Part shown: positions 1 through 6,469 of the stretch, in pieces
How positions within the stretch are numbered: the stretch's first letter is position 1
Layout of the letters: every line of letters starts with the position of its first letter
DNA from: Paludibacter sp.
Lineage (GTDB): Bacteria > Bacteroidota > Bacteroidia > Bacteroidales > Paludibacteraceae
NCBI GenBank assembly: GCA_024709185.1
Contig: JANJXE010000399.1
Span: 1-11,837 of the forward strand
DNA: 11,837 bases
Reading direction: 5' to 3'
Position numbers and translations under genes: made by a program
Notes under the pieces: generated by a model
What the model was told of the DNA's origin: nothing
Seen by the model: the letters and a program-made list of their open reading frames with translations, nothing else
Database searches by the model: none

Positions 1-917
1 AGTGCATACATCGAACCTTCGAGGGTAAAATGCCAGACCACCTGGCGGGGCGTCATACCCATGGCCACCATGGTACCAATTTCACGCTGACGACGGAAGA
101 TGGCAAGAGTTTGTGTATCGAAAATGGCAAGCATGGCCAGTAAAAGGAAAATAATATAAAAGACACTTGTTCCCACCGATTTGGTTTTAACCAGCAGAAG
201 AGTGGATTCCATCAATGTATCGACACTTTTAAACGACCACCCTTCCATTTCTACACCCGGAGCATCCGGAGATTTTATCAGCAGATTTGCTTCACCGTAG
301 CGAAAGGTCATTTCCTGAAGCTGGTCGAGGGCTATCCACATCACTCCATTGTCCACCGATGGTACCGATGTTTTAAAAATATCAGCTATACGAATATCAA
401 CCGCTTCGAAAGCACCATTTTTATCCCGCCAGCGAAGAATCATCTCGTCATTGACTTTTACTTTCAGCTGCCGCGCCATATAGGCTCCTACTACAACAGG
501 AACCGGTCCGATCGAGTCGCCCTGTAATAGCGTTGTCGGTAATTCCAGCAGGGTTTGCTGCGGACGTATCCCTCTGAGCATCACTCCCTGCATTCGTCCA
601 TCAGGATACACGGTAGCTTGAGTTATCAGTACCGGTTCGACTAATTGCTTTTCTATCAGTTTATGAACTGCTTGTGGTACTACTGCTGTACCTGAATCGA
701 GCGAAAAAGGATCCCACGGATCATAATTCCGGCACCAATACTGACCATCGGCAATTTCCCAACGCTGTGCATCATCAATCGCCTGAGCGCTCCAACCGTG
801 AAGAATACCCTGCATCAGGATAATCATCACGAGCGACAACGACAGTACGAATACCGTCAGCCAGGTCTTCAGACCATTCCCGATCAGGCTTTGGATTGCT
901 GTTTTAATCAGAAACAT
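1..917 (-). CDS. LolC/LolE-type ABC transporter permease (FtsX family), C-terminus missing at window edge
   Basis: An ATG at 915-917 on the minus strand opens a frame with no stop to base 1, giving 305 complete codons. The N-terminus (MFLIKTAIQSLIGN) leads into a first membrane helix at about residues 17-38. A periplasmic domain follows at about 40-245, with a WCRNYDPWDP segment near 61-70. A second helix lies at about 250-270, and then the classic FtsX-domain start with FRRQREIGTMVAMGMTPRQV (275-294). This is the layout of LolC/LolE/MacB permeases, which have four helices, so the last two should lie beyond the edge. These proteins work with a LolD-like ATPase, without pumping substrate through a channel, to extract lipoproteins or transmit force across the inner membrane. 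It starts 11 bp after the ATPase stop codon, so they are surely one operon. The substrate is unknown; a Lol-type or MacB-like role is inference. Confidence 0.9.
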   Translation of the reverse strand, partial: MFLIKTAIQSLIGNGLKTWLTVFVLSLSLVMIILMQGILHGWSAQAIDDAQRWEIADGQYWCRNYDPWDPFSLDSGTAVVPQAVHKLIEKQLVEPVLITQATVYPDGRMQGVMLRGIRPQQTLLELPTTLLQGDSIGPVPVVVGAYMARQLKVKVNDEMILRWRDKNGAFEAVDIRIADIFKTSVPSVDNGVMWIALDQLQEMTFRYGEANLLIKSPDAPGVEMEGWSFKSVDTLMESTLLLVKTKSVGTSVFYIIFLLLAMLAIFDTQTLAIFRRQREIGTMVAMGMTPRQVVWHFTLEGSMYA

Positions 918-928
918 AAGCGTAGATT

Positions 929-1630
929 TTAAGGATTAACGGCATCAATCTGTTCATCGGCCACTACCCGGCCATCTTCCAGGCGGATAATTCGTTTCAG
1001 GTATGAAATCACTTTATCATCGTGGGTAGCGAAGATAAAACTGGTTTTCAGCTCTTCGTTGAGTTTAAGCATGGTTTTCAGGATGTTGTGCGAGTTCGCC
1101 GAATCAAGATTGGCGGTGGGCTCATCGGCAAGCACCAGCACCGGACGTTTCACCATGGCACGGGCAATGGCCACGCGCTGGCATTCACCTCCCGAGAGCT
1201 CCGAAGGACGCGATTTTACTTTGTCGGCAAGCCCTACCCACTCGAGCGTTTCGAGGATACGTTTCTTTCTTTCCGTCGCCGAAAGTTTGAGCAACAGCAG
1301 TGGAAATTCCACATTTTCATACACCGTGTACACCGGCAATAAGTTGTAGCTCTGGAAAATAAATCCTAGTTGCTGCTTGCGTAACAGTGCTGCCTGCGCT
1401 ACTGTGAGCCGGCTCACAGGATTGCCCATCACCACCACTTCGCCCGAGCTGGGTACATCGAGCGAGCCGATGATGTTCAGCAGGGTTGTTTTTCCGGAAC
1501 CACTGGGACCAACCAGTCCGGCGAATTCCCCTTCCTTGAATTGAAGATTTACCTCTTTTAAGGCTGTAAAAAAGCCGGCACCCACCGGAAATTTTTTACT
1601 TAGATTTTGTACTTCGACAATCGATTGCAT
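929..1630 (-). CDS. LolD/MacB-type ABC transporter ATP-binding protein
   Basis: A 233-residue stand-alone ABC ATPase, the usual length for LolD/MacB-NBD/FtsE-type subunits. Visible motifs in order: Walker A GPSGSGKTT (41-49), Q-loop Q93 in FIFQSYNLLP, signature LSGGE (145-149) followed by CQR (the family usually has LSGGEQQR, so C150 replaces a Gln), Walker B VLVLADE (164-170), D-loop NLDS (174-177) and switch His203 in ATHDD. The segment SYNLLPVYTVYENVEFPLLL is typical of the MacB/LolD group. It hydrolyses ATP on the cytoplasmic face to drive the permease encoded 11 bp downstream. It begins 14 bp after the stop of the outer-membrane protein gene, so the three form one minus-strand operon. 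All catalytic motifs look intact. Family assignment is firm; lolD itself is not claimed because Bacteroidota carry several such paralogues. Confidence 0.93.
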   Translation of the reverse strand: MQSIVEVQNLSKKFPVGAGFFTALKEVNLQFKEGEFAGLVGPSGSGKTTLLNIIGSLDVPSSGEVVVMGNPVSRLTVAQAALLRKQQLGFIFQSYNLLPVYTVYENVEFPLLLLKLSATERKKRILETLEWVGLADKVKSRPSELSGGECQRVAIARAMVKRPVLVLADEPTANLDSANSHNILKTMLKLNEELKTSFIFATHDDKVISYLKRIIRLEDGRVVADEQIDAVNP

Positions 1631-1644
1631 GGTACTTTATTGTT

Positions 1645-2802
1645 TTAAAAATTATAGCTGATCATTAGTTGCATGCCCTTTCCGGCAAAGATATTCCGAC
1701 CCTGTGAAGGCATTACCGGCAGTGAGTAATCTGTCGGATTGAGAAACCCGATGAGATAAACCGACAGATTGTCGTAGCTACGACCCCATGACAGGTAATT
1801 CATCCACAACTTTTTATCGGGAGTTGGGACATAAAACACCATCAGGGAAAGATTATCGAGCAGGCTAACTGGATAGCTTATCATTGAAGCTATTACCTGT
1901 GCACTTGCACCGTCGGTAAAAAAGCGATCGCCGGCATGGTAGCGAAAATATTCCAACGTGAGGCCCAATCCGTTACCCACCGGGACTGTATAATCGGCAC
2001 CCAGGTTGATCATATCGGTGCGAGCAGGAAGTAAGGCGGGCGAAGTTGCATCTTTTTTCAGTGCAGTCATACTGGCTTCCACCCACAGCCCTACTCCTAC
2101 ATCCCATTTTCCATCGATACCGAGACGGTTTTCCGGCAACGATGCTTTATTGGTGTTCAGGTTGAGATGATTCACAGCAGGATTTACACGGCGGTGATGG
2201 TAGCTGAGAGCCAGTTCACCGGGTCCTGCAGGCAGTTGCATACGTCCACCTGCTTCAGGCTTCCAACGGGCGGTTCCTGCGAGCTCATAGCCTTTGGGTT
2301 GATGATTTCCGGCGAGCGTCCACAGCCAGAGAGTAGCATTGGAATCGAAATAGTAACGTCCGAGCACCCCGTACACTCCATCGGTGAGTTGCAGCGGGTC
2401 GCGGATATCCATTCCATCGAACCACATTAGGGGTCGGAGCATTTTGGCAGAGCCGAAGTTGAGTTTTTGGAGTCCGGCACGCACTTCCCATTGGCGTGTG
2501 GCGTAGCGCATCCACACGCGATACGGTTTGAGCAAACCTGATAAGTCGGGGTCGGTAGTGTCGGACCAGAAAAGGTTGGCACTGAGGGCCAGCGAGGCTT
2601 CCATATCCCACTGCGCCCCGTTAGCGGCGGTGCGATGAGCTTTGAGTTCGGGCACAAAGCGGCCGCCGCTGAGCCACAAGGATGGGTCGGCAAACTGCAC
2701 GGCCTGCCAGGCTGCTACCTGTCCGCTGAACGAAACGGCAGATTTTTCTTCGGCATTGATTGAACACGTACCAATTAGCAACAGTAAAAGTACGATGAGC
2801 AT
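1645..2802 (-). CDS. Outer-membrane beta-barrel protein, putative porin, of the ABC operon
   Basis: A 385-residue exported protein whose exact family I do not recognise. The first 17 residues form a very hydrophobic signal peptide with a likely cleavage after SINA; oddly there is no Lys or Arg before the hydrophobic core. An in-frame TAA two codons upstream fixes the ATG at 2802 as the first possible start. The mature part is rich in alternating aromatic/polar segments (for example WMRYATRQWEVRAGLQKLNFG at about 97-117 and GLTLEYFRYHAG) and ends in Phe (MISYNF), the usual C-terminal signal of outer-membrane barrels inserted by BamA. No TonB box or plug domain is seen. It is the first gene of the operon with the ABC ATPase and permease, suggesting an envelope-spanning function or that this barrel depends on the pump. 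Barrel nature is inferred from composition and C-terminus; the substrate is unknown. Confidence 0.75.
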   Translation of the reverse strand: MLIVLLLLLIGTCSINAEEKSAVSFSGQVAAWQAVQFADPSLWLSGGRFVPELKAHRTAANGAQWDMEASLALSANLFWSDTTDPDLSGLLKPYRVWMRYATRQWEVRAGLQKLNFGSAKMLRPLMWFDGMDIRDPLQLTDGVYGVLGRYYFDSNATLWLWTLAGNHQPKGYELAGTARWKPEAGGRMQLPAGPGELALSYHHRRVNPAVNHLNLNTNKASLPENRLGIDGKWDVGVGLWVEASMTALKKDATSPALLPARTDMINLGADYTVPVGNGLGLTLEYFRYHAGDRFFTDGASAQVIASMISYPVSLLDNLSLMVFYVPTPDKKLWMNYLSWGRSYDNLSVYLIGFLNPTDYSLPVMPSQGRNIFAGKGMQLMISYNF

Positions 2803-2834
2803 AATTTAAAATAAATAACACGCGATAACGACGC

Positions 2835-2842
2835 CAAATGTA
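2835..2842 (-). promoter_or_regulatory. Bacteroidota -7 promoter element for the outer-membrane protein/ABC operon
   Basis: Read on the minus strand this is TACATTTG, a full match to the Bacteroidota housekeeping sigma -7 consensus TAnnTTTG. Transcription would start near 2829, leaving a leader of roughly 27 nt before the ATG at 2802. No good TTTG -33 element is found 19-21 bp upstream. A 12-bp palindrome AAAACATGTTTT (2850-2861) lies just upstream and would fall between the -33 and -7 regions. Confidence 0.6.
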
Positions 2843-2951
2843 TAAAAACAAAACATGTTTTAATGCATTTTTAACTGAAAAATTTACTTTTTTAACCTTG
2901 AATTTTAGTACAAAAGTTGATACGATTCAAAAAAGTACACTCAAAAATGAT

Positions 2952-2959
2952 TACTTTTG
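2952..2959 (+). promoter_or_regulatory. Bacteroidota -7 promoter element for recX
   Basis: TACTTTTG matches TAnnTTTG exactly and sits 23 bp before the recX ATG, giving a leader of under 20 nt. The -33 element is weak: no TTTG lies 19-21 bp upstream. The copy AAAAGTA at 2931-2937 forms an inverted repeat with this element. Confidence 0.6.
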
Positions 2960-2982
2960 AAGCCTGAAAAACCATCCTGAAT

Positions 2983-3453
2983 ATGACTTACGAAGAAGCA
3001 TTGCACAAAGCAGCAGCCTATTGCTCACAGGCAGAACATTGTACATTTGAAGTGAAAGAGAAACTAAGTCGCTGGGAGATAGCACCCAACGATCAAAAAA
3101 CCATTATCCATCACCTGGAAAAAGAAAATTTCCTGAGCAATAATCGGTATGCACTGGCTTTTGTTAAGGACAAATTCAGGTACAACAAATGGGGAAAAAT
3201 TCGTATTCAGCTGGAATTACAACGCCGACAAATAGACAAAGAGTTGATAATCCAGGCGCTGGAAAGCCTCGAAGAGGATGCATACCTGAACCTGGCAGTT
3301 GACCTTGCTCAATCGAAACTTAGAGGATTAAAGTACAAGGATATCTACGAACGCGATGGAAAATTATTTCGCTATATGGCGGGAAAAGGATTCGAATCCG
3401 GCATCATACGTGAAGCCCTGAAAATGCTATCATCCGGAAAAGAAGATGCTTAA
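2983..3453 (+). CDS. recX: Regulatory protein RecX
   Basis: A 156-residue, mostly helical, highly charged protein of normal length for Bacteroidota RecX. The family hallmarks are visible: an N-terminal YEEALHKAAAYCSQAEHCTFEVKEKL repeat (the Bacteroidota version of the RecX 'Rxrse.EL..kL' three-helix unit), a central FLSNNRYALAFVKDKFRYNKWGKIRIQLELQRRQI segment (residues about 50-85; the family pattern is 'l.D.rfA.sfv..r...g.g..ri..eL...gi'), and a third repeat ending GKLFRYMAGKGFESGIIREAL. RecX binds RecA filaments and limits their extension, restraining strand exchange and SOS induction. It is monocistronic here, not next to recA, and its stop codon overlaps the convergent era stop by 4 nt. 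Start chosen at the ATG that follows the -7 element closely and gives the family N-terminus. Confidence 0.9.
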   Translation: MTYEEALHKAAAYCSQAEHCTFEVKEKLSRWEIAPNDQKTIIHHLEKENFLSNNRYALAFVKDKFRYNKWGKIRIQLELQRRQIDKELIIQALESLEEDAYLNLAVDLAQSKLRGLKYKDIYERDGKLFRYMAGKGFESGIIREALKMLSSGKEDA

Positions 3454-4331
3454 TCCAGCTGATACCCAAAATTACGCAACTTGGTATCTTTATTTCGCCA
3501 GTCTTTTTCAACCTTCACAAACAACTCCAGAAAAACTTTCTTTTCAAAAAAGGCTTCCAGGTCTTTTCGGGCATCTGTACCTACTTTTTTAAGCGACTTT
3601 CCTCCATGACCAATAATAATGCCTTTTTGTGAATCACGTTCAGCATAAATTACGGCATTGATTCGAATCAGTTTCTCTTCTTCCTTGAATTGCTCCACTT
3701 CCACTTCAACAGCATACGGGATTTCCTTATCATAATTCAGCAAAATCTTTTCGCGGATAATTTCATTCACAAAAAAACGGGCCGGCTTGTCGGTCAACTG
3801 GTCTTTGTCGAAAAAAGGAGGCGATTCGGGAAGTAATTCGCGAACACGTTTAAACAAGGGTTCAATATTGAAACGTTCCTGCGCCGAAACTGGATAAATC
3901 TCGGCACGGGGCAACAACTCTTTCCATTTATCAACAAGCACTTCCAGCTTTTCCTGATCAATAAGATCTATTTTATTGATAACCAATACCAGGGCAGCAG
4001 GATTGAGACTCACCTTTTCAATAAAATCGGCATTTTTCTCGTTCGAATCAAACACATCCGTCACATACAACAATACATCAGCATCGGTGAGTGCGGAATT
4101 CGAGAACTTGCGCATCGACTCCTGCAAGCGATAATTGGGTTTTAACACTCCGGGAGTATCGGAGTATACAATTTGAAAATCATCACCGTTTACAATTCCC
4201 ATAATCCGGTGACGGGTGGTTTGTGCTTTTTGGGTAATGATGGAGATACGTTCACCCACCAGCGCATTCATGAGGGTCGATTTTCCCACATTAGGATTAC
4301 CAACTATATTTACGAAACCGGATTTGTGCAT
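3450..4331 (-). CDS. era: GTPase Era (16S rRNA maturation / 30S assembly)
   Basis: A 293-residue two-domain protein of normal Era length. GTPase motifs: G1 GNPNVGKS (11-18), switch I with QTTRHRI (37-43), G3 DTPG (58-61), G4 NKID (119-122) and G5 SAQ (149-151). A linker leads to a C-terminal type II KH domain with the RNA-binding loop IIGHGGKSLK (239-248). Era binds the 3' end of 16S rRNA on the 30S subunit and couples GTP hydrolysis to its maturation. An 85-codon in-frame extension upstream to 4586 has no family similarity, overlaps the divergent kinase gene and crosses the promoter, so the ATG at 4331 (MHKSGFVNIVG) is the start. A -7 element lies 35 bp upstream. All motifs appear intact. 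In many Bacteroidales era directly follows fabH; here it lies on the opposite strand, separated by the kinase gene. Confidence 0.97.
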   Translation of the reverse strand: MHKSGFVNIVGNPNVGKSTLMNALVGERISIITQKAQTTRHRIMGIVNGDDFQIVYSDTPGVLKPNYRLQESMRKFSNSALTDADVLLYVTDVFDSNEKNADFIEKVSLNPAALVLVINKIDLIDQEKLEVLVDKWKELLPRAEIYPVSAQERFNIEPLFKRVRELLPESPPFFDKDQLTDKPARFFVNEIIREKILLNYDKEIPYAVEVEVEQFKEEEKLIRINAVIYAERDSQKGIIIGHGGKSLKKVGTDARKDLEAFFEKKVFLELFVKVEKDWRNKDTKLRNFGYQLD

Positions 4332-4359
4332 AGGAGTGATATATTGAATGGATACTATT

Positions 4360-4394
4360 TTTGTGCAAAGATACATCAAATTTTTATATCTTTG
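4360..4394 (+). promoter_or_regulatory. Promoter of the sensor kinase gene (-33 TTTG, -7 TATCTTTG)
   Basis: TTTG at 4360-4363 and TATCTTTG at 4387-4394 are separated by 23 bp, slightly longer than the usual 19-21 bp Bacteroidota spacing. The -7 element is an exact consensus match. Predicted transcription start near 4400 leaves a leader of about 20 nt before the ATG at 4420. The -33 element overlaps the likely transcription start of era. Confidence 0.6.
4366..4373 (-). promoter_or_regulatory. Bacteroidota -7 promoter element for era
   Basis: On the minus strand this reads TATCTTTG, an exact TAnnTTTG match. The predicted start near 4360 gives a leader of about 29 nt before the era ATG. It is the mirror image of the kinase -7 element at 4387-4394, 13 bp away, so the two divergent promoters share the same DNA. 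Confidence 0.65.
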
Positions 4395-4419
4395 AGCCGA
4401 ATTTGATTCATTATCACCT

Positions 4420-5583
4420 ATGCGAGTTGGCTCTAAAAACACATCCGGATTTCCGCAATCCGTCAAAATAATACTCATACTCACAGGATCGGCTATCGTC
4501 GTAGCATCCACGTTTTTCAGTAACAAGCTGGCTAATTCACTGGCGCTGGAAGAACAAAAGAAAATTGAAATCTGGGCCGAAGCCACCCGTCAGTTGATTC
4601 TGGCAGATGAAACCACCGATCTCGATTTCATTATTTCCATTATTGAAGGCAATAAAACCATTCCTGTAATTCTGGCTGATGCAAATGGACAGATACTTTC
4701 GTCGAAAAACATTCGCGAACCGGAGAACAATGTTGAGGCATTTTATCAATCAGAGATTGAACGGTTAAAAGTTAAAAATCCGGCTATAGAAGTGCGATTG
4801 GGTGATACCATCCAATACCTGTACTACGACGAATCCTTGTTGCTCAGGCAACTGTATTATTTTCCATATGTACAGTTGGGAATCATTTTTATTTTTATGC
4901 TTATTGCCTACTTTGCATTTTCCAGCAGCAAAAAAGCTGAGCAAAACAAAGTATGGGTGGGTCTTTCGAAAGAAACTGCACATCAACTGGGGACACCCAT
5001 CTCCTCTTTACTGGCCTGGGTCGATTTGCTGAGACTGCGACACCCTGAGGATAAAATGATTAACGAGATGTCGAAGGATGTTAACCGTCTGAGGATTATT
5101 GCCGAACGGTTTTCAAAAATCGGTTCAGTGCCCGATCTTCAACTGGTAAGTCTGAACGAAACCCTGGCTTCAGCAGTTAATTATATGTCGACCCGAACAT
5201 CCGACAAAGTACATATCCAATGCGAATTTCCCGACAGCAACCATATATTCCTGAAACTGAATGTTCCACTTTTTGAATGGGTAATTGAGAACCTGTGTAA
5301 AAATGCAATTGATGCAATGGATGGAAGCGGAAGTATCGATATTCGGATTTCAAAAACCGATACCGAATGTATTATTGATGTGAAAGATACCGGCAAAGGA
5401 ATCGACCGTAAAAAATTTAAAACGGTATTTTCTCCGGGCTTTACCACAAAAAGCAGGGGTTGGGGACTGGGATTATCGCTGGTAAAACGCATCATTGAAG
5501 AATATCATGGCGGAAAAATTTTCGTTAAAAGTTCGGAAATAAATGTCGGCACTATTTTTCGAATTCAGTTGAAAGTGGGATGA
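4420..5583 (+). CDS. Orphan membrane sensor histidine kinase
   Basis: A 387-residue kinase with membrane helices at about 15-33 and 148-167 enclosing an extracytoplasmic domain of about 115 residues. Part of that domain (IPVILADANGQILSS, 81-95) looks Cache/PAS-like. No HAMP domain is visible. The H-box is KETAHQLGTPISSLLAW with phospho-acceptor His188, the 'HQLGTP' variant common in Bacteroidota. The HATPase domain is complete: N-box ENLCKNAIDAM (290-300), G1 DTGKG (323-327), F-box FSPGFTTK (337-344) and G2 GWGLGLS (347-353). It should autophosphorylate in response to an envelope signal and pass phosphate to a response regulator, but none is encoded in the window. It is divergent from era and 106 bp upstream of the DUF177 gene, which has its own promoter. 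The signal and partner are unknown. Confidence 0.92.
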   Translation: MRVGSKNTSGFPQSVKIILILTGSAIVVASTFFSNKLANSLALEEQKKIEIWAEATRQLILADETTDLDFIISIIEGNKTIPVILADANGQILSSKNIREPENNVEAFYQSEIERLKVKNPAIEVRLGDTIQYLYYDESLLLRQLYYFPYVQLGIIFIFMLIAYFAFSSSKKAEQNKVWVGLSKETAHQLGTPISSLLAWVDLLRLRHPEDKMINEMSKDVNRLRIIAERFSKIGSVPDLQLVSLNETLASAVNYMSTRTSDKVHIQCEFPDSNHIFLKLNVPLFEWVIENLCKNAIDAMDGSGSIDIRISKTDTECIIDVKDTGKGIDRKKFKTVFSPGFTTKSRGWGLGLSLVKRIIEEYHGGKIFVKSSEINVGTIFRIQLKVG

Positions 5584-5606
5584 GTCCTTTTATACATACC
5601 CGAAGG

Positions 5607-5636
5607 TCTGATATATTTTAAGTCAGAGTTTTTTTA
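5607..5636 (+). terminator. Possible weak intrinsic terminator after the kinase gene
   Basis: TCTGA (5607-5611) can pair with TCAGA (5623-5627), with one extra G-U pair inside, and a run of seven T follows (5629-5635). The stem is only 5-6 bp and the loop is about 10 nt, so termination would be partial at best and read-through into the DUF177 gene is likely. Confidence 0.35.
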
Positions 5637-5652
5637 TTCTCCAAATTATTTG

Positions 5653-5660
5653 TACTTTTG
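5653..5660 (+). promoter_or_regulatory. Bacteroidota -7 promoter element for DUF177-rpmF-fabH
   Basis: TACTTTTG is an exact TAnnTTTG match, with predicted start near 5666 and about 24 nt of leader before the ATG at 5690. The -33 position is only T-rich (no TTTG at the right spacing). It would drive the three-gene ribosome/fatty-acid operon independently of the kinase gene. Confidence 0.65.
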
Positions 5661-5689
5661 CACGGTTTTTTACTAACGAAACAACATCT

Positions 5690-6268
5690 ATGTCGAAATT
5701 CGGCCAATACAATATTGTTTTAAAAGACATCAACGAAGAAGTACGTACGTTCGAGTTCAGCTTAAACGATGAATACTTTGCAAAAATCGATAGTCCGGAA
5801 GTTAAAAAGGGGCTGGTCGGTGCAAAAGTTAGTGTTAAGAAGAAAATCGGCGTTTACGAGTTAAGTTTTATCCTCGACGGAGTGATTCAGATTCCCTGCG
5901 ATCGCTGTCTCGACGATATGAACCAGCCCATACATCATGAAGATGTTTTACAGGTAAAATTCGGAGCCAGCTGGTCGGAAGAAAACGAAATCGTTGTTGT
6001 TCCCGAAGCCGAAGGGTCGATAAACATTGCATGGTTCATGTACGAATTTATTGTACTGAACATTCCCATTAAGCATGTACATGCCCCGGGAGAATGCAAC
6101 AAAAGCATGGTTACTAAACTGAAACGTCACATTACCCGTCAGAAGGACGACACGGATGACAACGGTTTGTTCGACTTCGACGACAGCGATGATGATACCA
6201 TAGTTGACGATACACAGGTTGACCCGCGATGGGAAAGTCTGCAAAATATAAATTTTGATAACAATTAA
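5690..6268 (+). CDS. DUF177 (YceD-like) protein, L32-linked rRNA accumulation protein
   Basis: A 192-residue DUF177/YceD family protein, the family nearly always encoded just before rpmF, as here (14 bp gap). Visible family marks: the paired cysteines CDRC (70-73) following a predicted beta-rich segment, the segment VVPEAEGSINIAWFMYEFIVLNIPI (103-127), a further HAPGEC with Cys136, and the C-terminal DPRWESLQNI (178-187). Between them (153-175) lies a strongly acidic stretch with more than ten Asp, typical in character but long. In E. coli and plants the family is needed for normal 23S rRNA accumulation; the mechanism in Bacteroidota is not established. It is first in an operon with rpmF and fabH, so its dose should track ribosome and lipid synthesis. 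Identification rests on motifs plus invariant context. Confidence 0.9.
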   Translation: MSKFGQYNIVLKDINEEVRTFEFSLNDEYFAKIDSPEVKKGLVGAKVSVKKKIGVYELSFILDGVIQIPCDRCLDDMNQPIHHEDVLQVKFGASWSEENEIVVVPEAEGSINIAWFMYEFIVLNIPIKHVHAPGECNKSMVTKLKRHITRQKDDTDDNGLFDFDDSDDDTIVDDTQVDPRWESLQNINFDNN

Positions 6269-6282
6269 AAAAGTGTAATAAA

Positions 6283-6468
6283 ATGGCACATCCCAAGAGA
6301 AAACAATCAAACACCAGAACTCGAAAAAGAAGAACTCACTACAAGGCAGAAGCTCCTACTTTATCCATTTGTCCTAACTGTGGCGCTGCACATATTTACC
6401 ACACAGTATGTGGCGAATGCGGTTACTACAGAGGTAAACTGGCCATCGAAAAATTAGCTGCTGTATAA
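6283..6468 (+). CDS. rpmF: 50S ribosomal protein L32
   Basis: A 61-residue protein with the canonical L32 start [19 protein letters not shown] and a zinc ribbon made by C30-x2-C33 and C43-x2-C46 (CPNC...CGEC), followed by [11 protein letters not shown]. This is the cysteine-containing (zinc-binding, 'C+') form; no cysteine-free paralogue lies in the window. L32 binds 23S rRNA near the peptide exit tunnel. The fabH start codon begins one base after its stop codon, so translation of the two is probably coupled. Confidence 0.98.
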   Translation: MAHPKRKQSNTRTRKRRTHYKAEAPTLSICPNCGAAHIYHTVCGECGYYRGKLAIEKLAAV

Positions 6469-6469
6469 T

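Noticed and set aside
2764..2802. Lipoprotein signal (Cys13) in the barrel protein
   Set aside because: The residues before Cys (L-I-G-T) do not fit a lipobox; a cleavage after SINA is better and the C-terminal Phe indicates an integral barrel.
2167..2851. Several overlapping 76-108 codon frames on both strands within the barrel gene
   Set aside because: They shadow the real gene in G+C-rich sequence; none has a start signal, family motif or sensible composition.
4332..4586. 85-codon N-terminal extension of era
   Set aside because: It has no Era-like residues, overlaps the divergent kinase coding region and spans both promoters; the ATG at 4331 gives the normal 293-residue Era.
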